DNA of 9,138 nucleotides from assembly GCA_947485035.1 (NCBI GenBank), contig CANKQN010000032.1, positions 1 to 9,138 on the forward strand. Reading direction: 5' to 3'. Position 1 is the first letter of the stretch; every line of letters starts with the position of its first letter. The DNA is from Rickettsiales bacterium. Its GTDB lineage: Bacteria > Pseudomonadota > Alphaproteobacteria > Rickettsiales > Deianiraeaceae. A program made the translations under genes and the position numbers. The notes beneath the pieces were generated by a model that saw only the letters and a list, made by a program, of their open reading frames with translations, had not been told where the DNA came from and made no database searches. Positions 8,858 through 9,138 of the stretch are shown here, in pieces.

Positions 8858-9138
8858 TTATTTTGATATGCCTCCGCCTGCCTGCGTTTTACTCTTATCG
8901 TTTGGCGAGTTTATCGAGACTGACGTTATTTGGTTTGAAGTAAGCGTCTTATCGCTCAATGAAGACTCATTATTACTCACTTCAGTAAATGCCTGAGATC
9001 TTAACTGTTGATTAGCATTTGGTAGATTACTACAATCCATCTGCGGTTGTTCATTAGATAGATTTCCCTGCTCTTTGTTGTTATCTTCTCGAGCTTCAGT
9101 CTCACGACATTCAATCATGTCTTTAATTATTTGCTTAA
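8858..9138 (-). CDS. C-terminal part of unrecognised S/N/Q-rich protein, runs off right edge
   Basis: The frame is open from the right edge (9136) to TAA at 8860-8858. The first Met inside is at 9118, but the codons before it (KQIIKD) continue the frame, so this is more likely the tail of a longer protein than a complete 86-residue one. The visible sequence is hydrophilic, rich in Ser, Asn, Gln and Glu, lacks hydrophobic segments and ends AGGGISK. It looks intrinsically disordered and shows no motif I recognise. In several alphaproteobacteria dprA precedes topA, but nothing here resembles the DprA C-terminus. It could also be a non-coding frame. It is separated from topA by 75 bp containing an inverted repeat and a -35-like box. 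Confidence 0.45.
   Translation of the reverse strand, partial: KQIIKDMIECRETEAREDNNKEQGNLSNEQPQMDCSNLPNANQQLRSQAFTEVSNNESSLSDKTLTSNQITSVSINSPNDKSKTQAGGGISK

Overview
This AT-rich window looks like chromosomal DNA of an alphaproteobacterium, most likely a host-associated or endosymbiont-like lineage (Rickettsiales/Holosporales type). GyrB carries the roughly 170-residue insert in its C-terminal half that is typical of Gram-negative gyrases. TopA has the alphaproteobacterial style of C-terminal repeats. The ornithine decarboxylase is the fold-type III (eukaryote-like) enzyme common in alphaproteobacteria. The lineage is inferred from protein character only; no database search was possible.

Layout: 1-237 is an open frame running in from the left edge that contains two (CT)8 tracts inside a 44-bp tandem repeat; 238-401 is AT-rich intergenic DNA with a good promoter and a single DnaA-box-like 9-mer. 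On the + strand follow gyrB (402-2768) and, 7 bp later, a divergent endonuclease III-like HhH-GPD protein lacking the Fe-S cluster cysteines (2776-3615). Everything to the right is on the - strand and reads leftwards: the C-terminal part of an unrecognised S/N/Q-rich protein (8858 to the right edge), topA (6383-8782), trkH (4921-6378, 4 bp after topA) and an ornithine/lysine decarboxylase (3612-4757). The + and - blocks converge with their stop codons sharing one TTAA (3612-3615).

Gyrase (negative supercoiling) and topoisomerase I (relaxation) are opposing enzymes and sit a few kb apart on opposite strands. Between them lie genes for K+ uptake (TrkH) and putrescine synthesis (ODC), both of which supply DNA counterions. 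The common theme is suggestive but is inference.

The most interesting points are: (i) GyrB has Asn where nearly all type II topoisomerases have the Asp of the EGDSA motif, the same change as the E. coli nal-24 quinolone-resistance allele D426N; (ii) the decarboxylase has its own promoter, a hairpin at the predicted 5' end of its mRNA and a 21-codon upstream ORF whose end (RN...FD..H) resembles the ornithine-sensing leader peptide SpeFL; (iii) the nth-like protein has the catalytic Lys and Asp but no Fe-S ligands; (iv) the best SD/ATG of topA is out of frame by one base at a T6 run.
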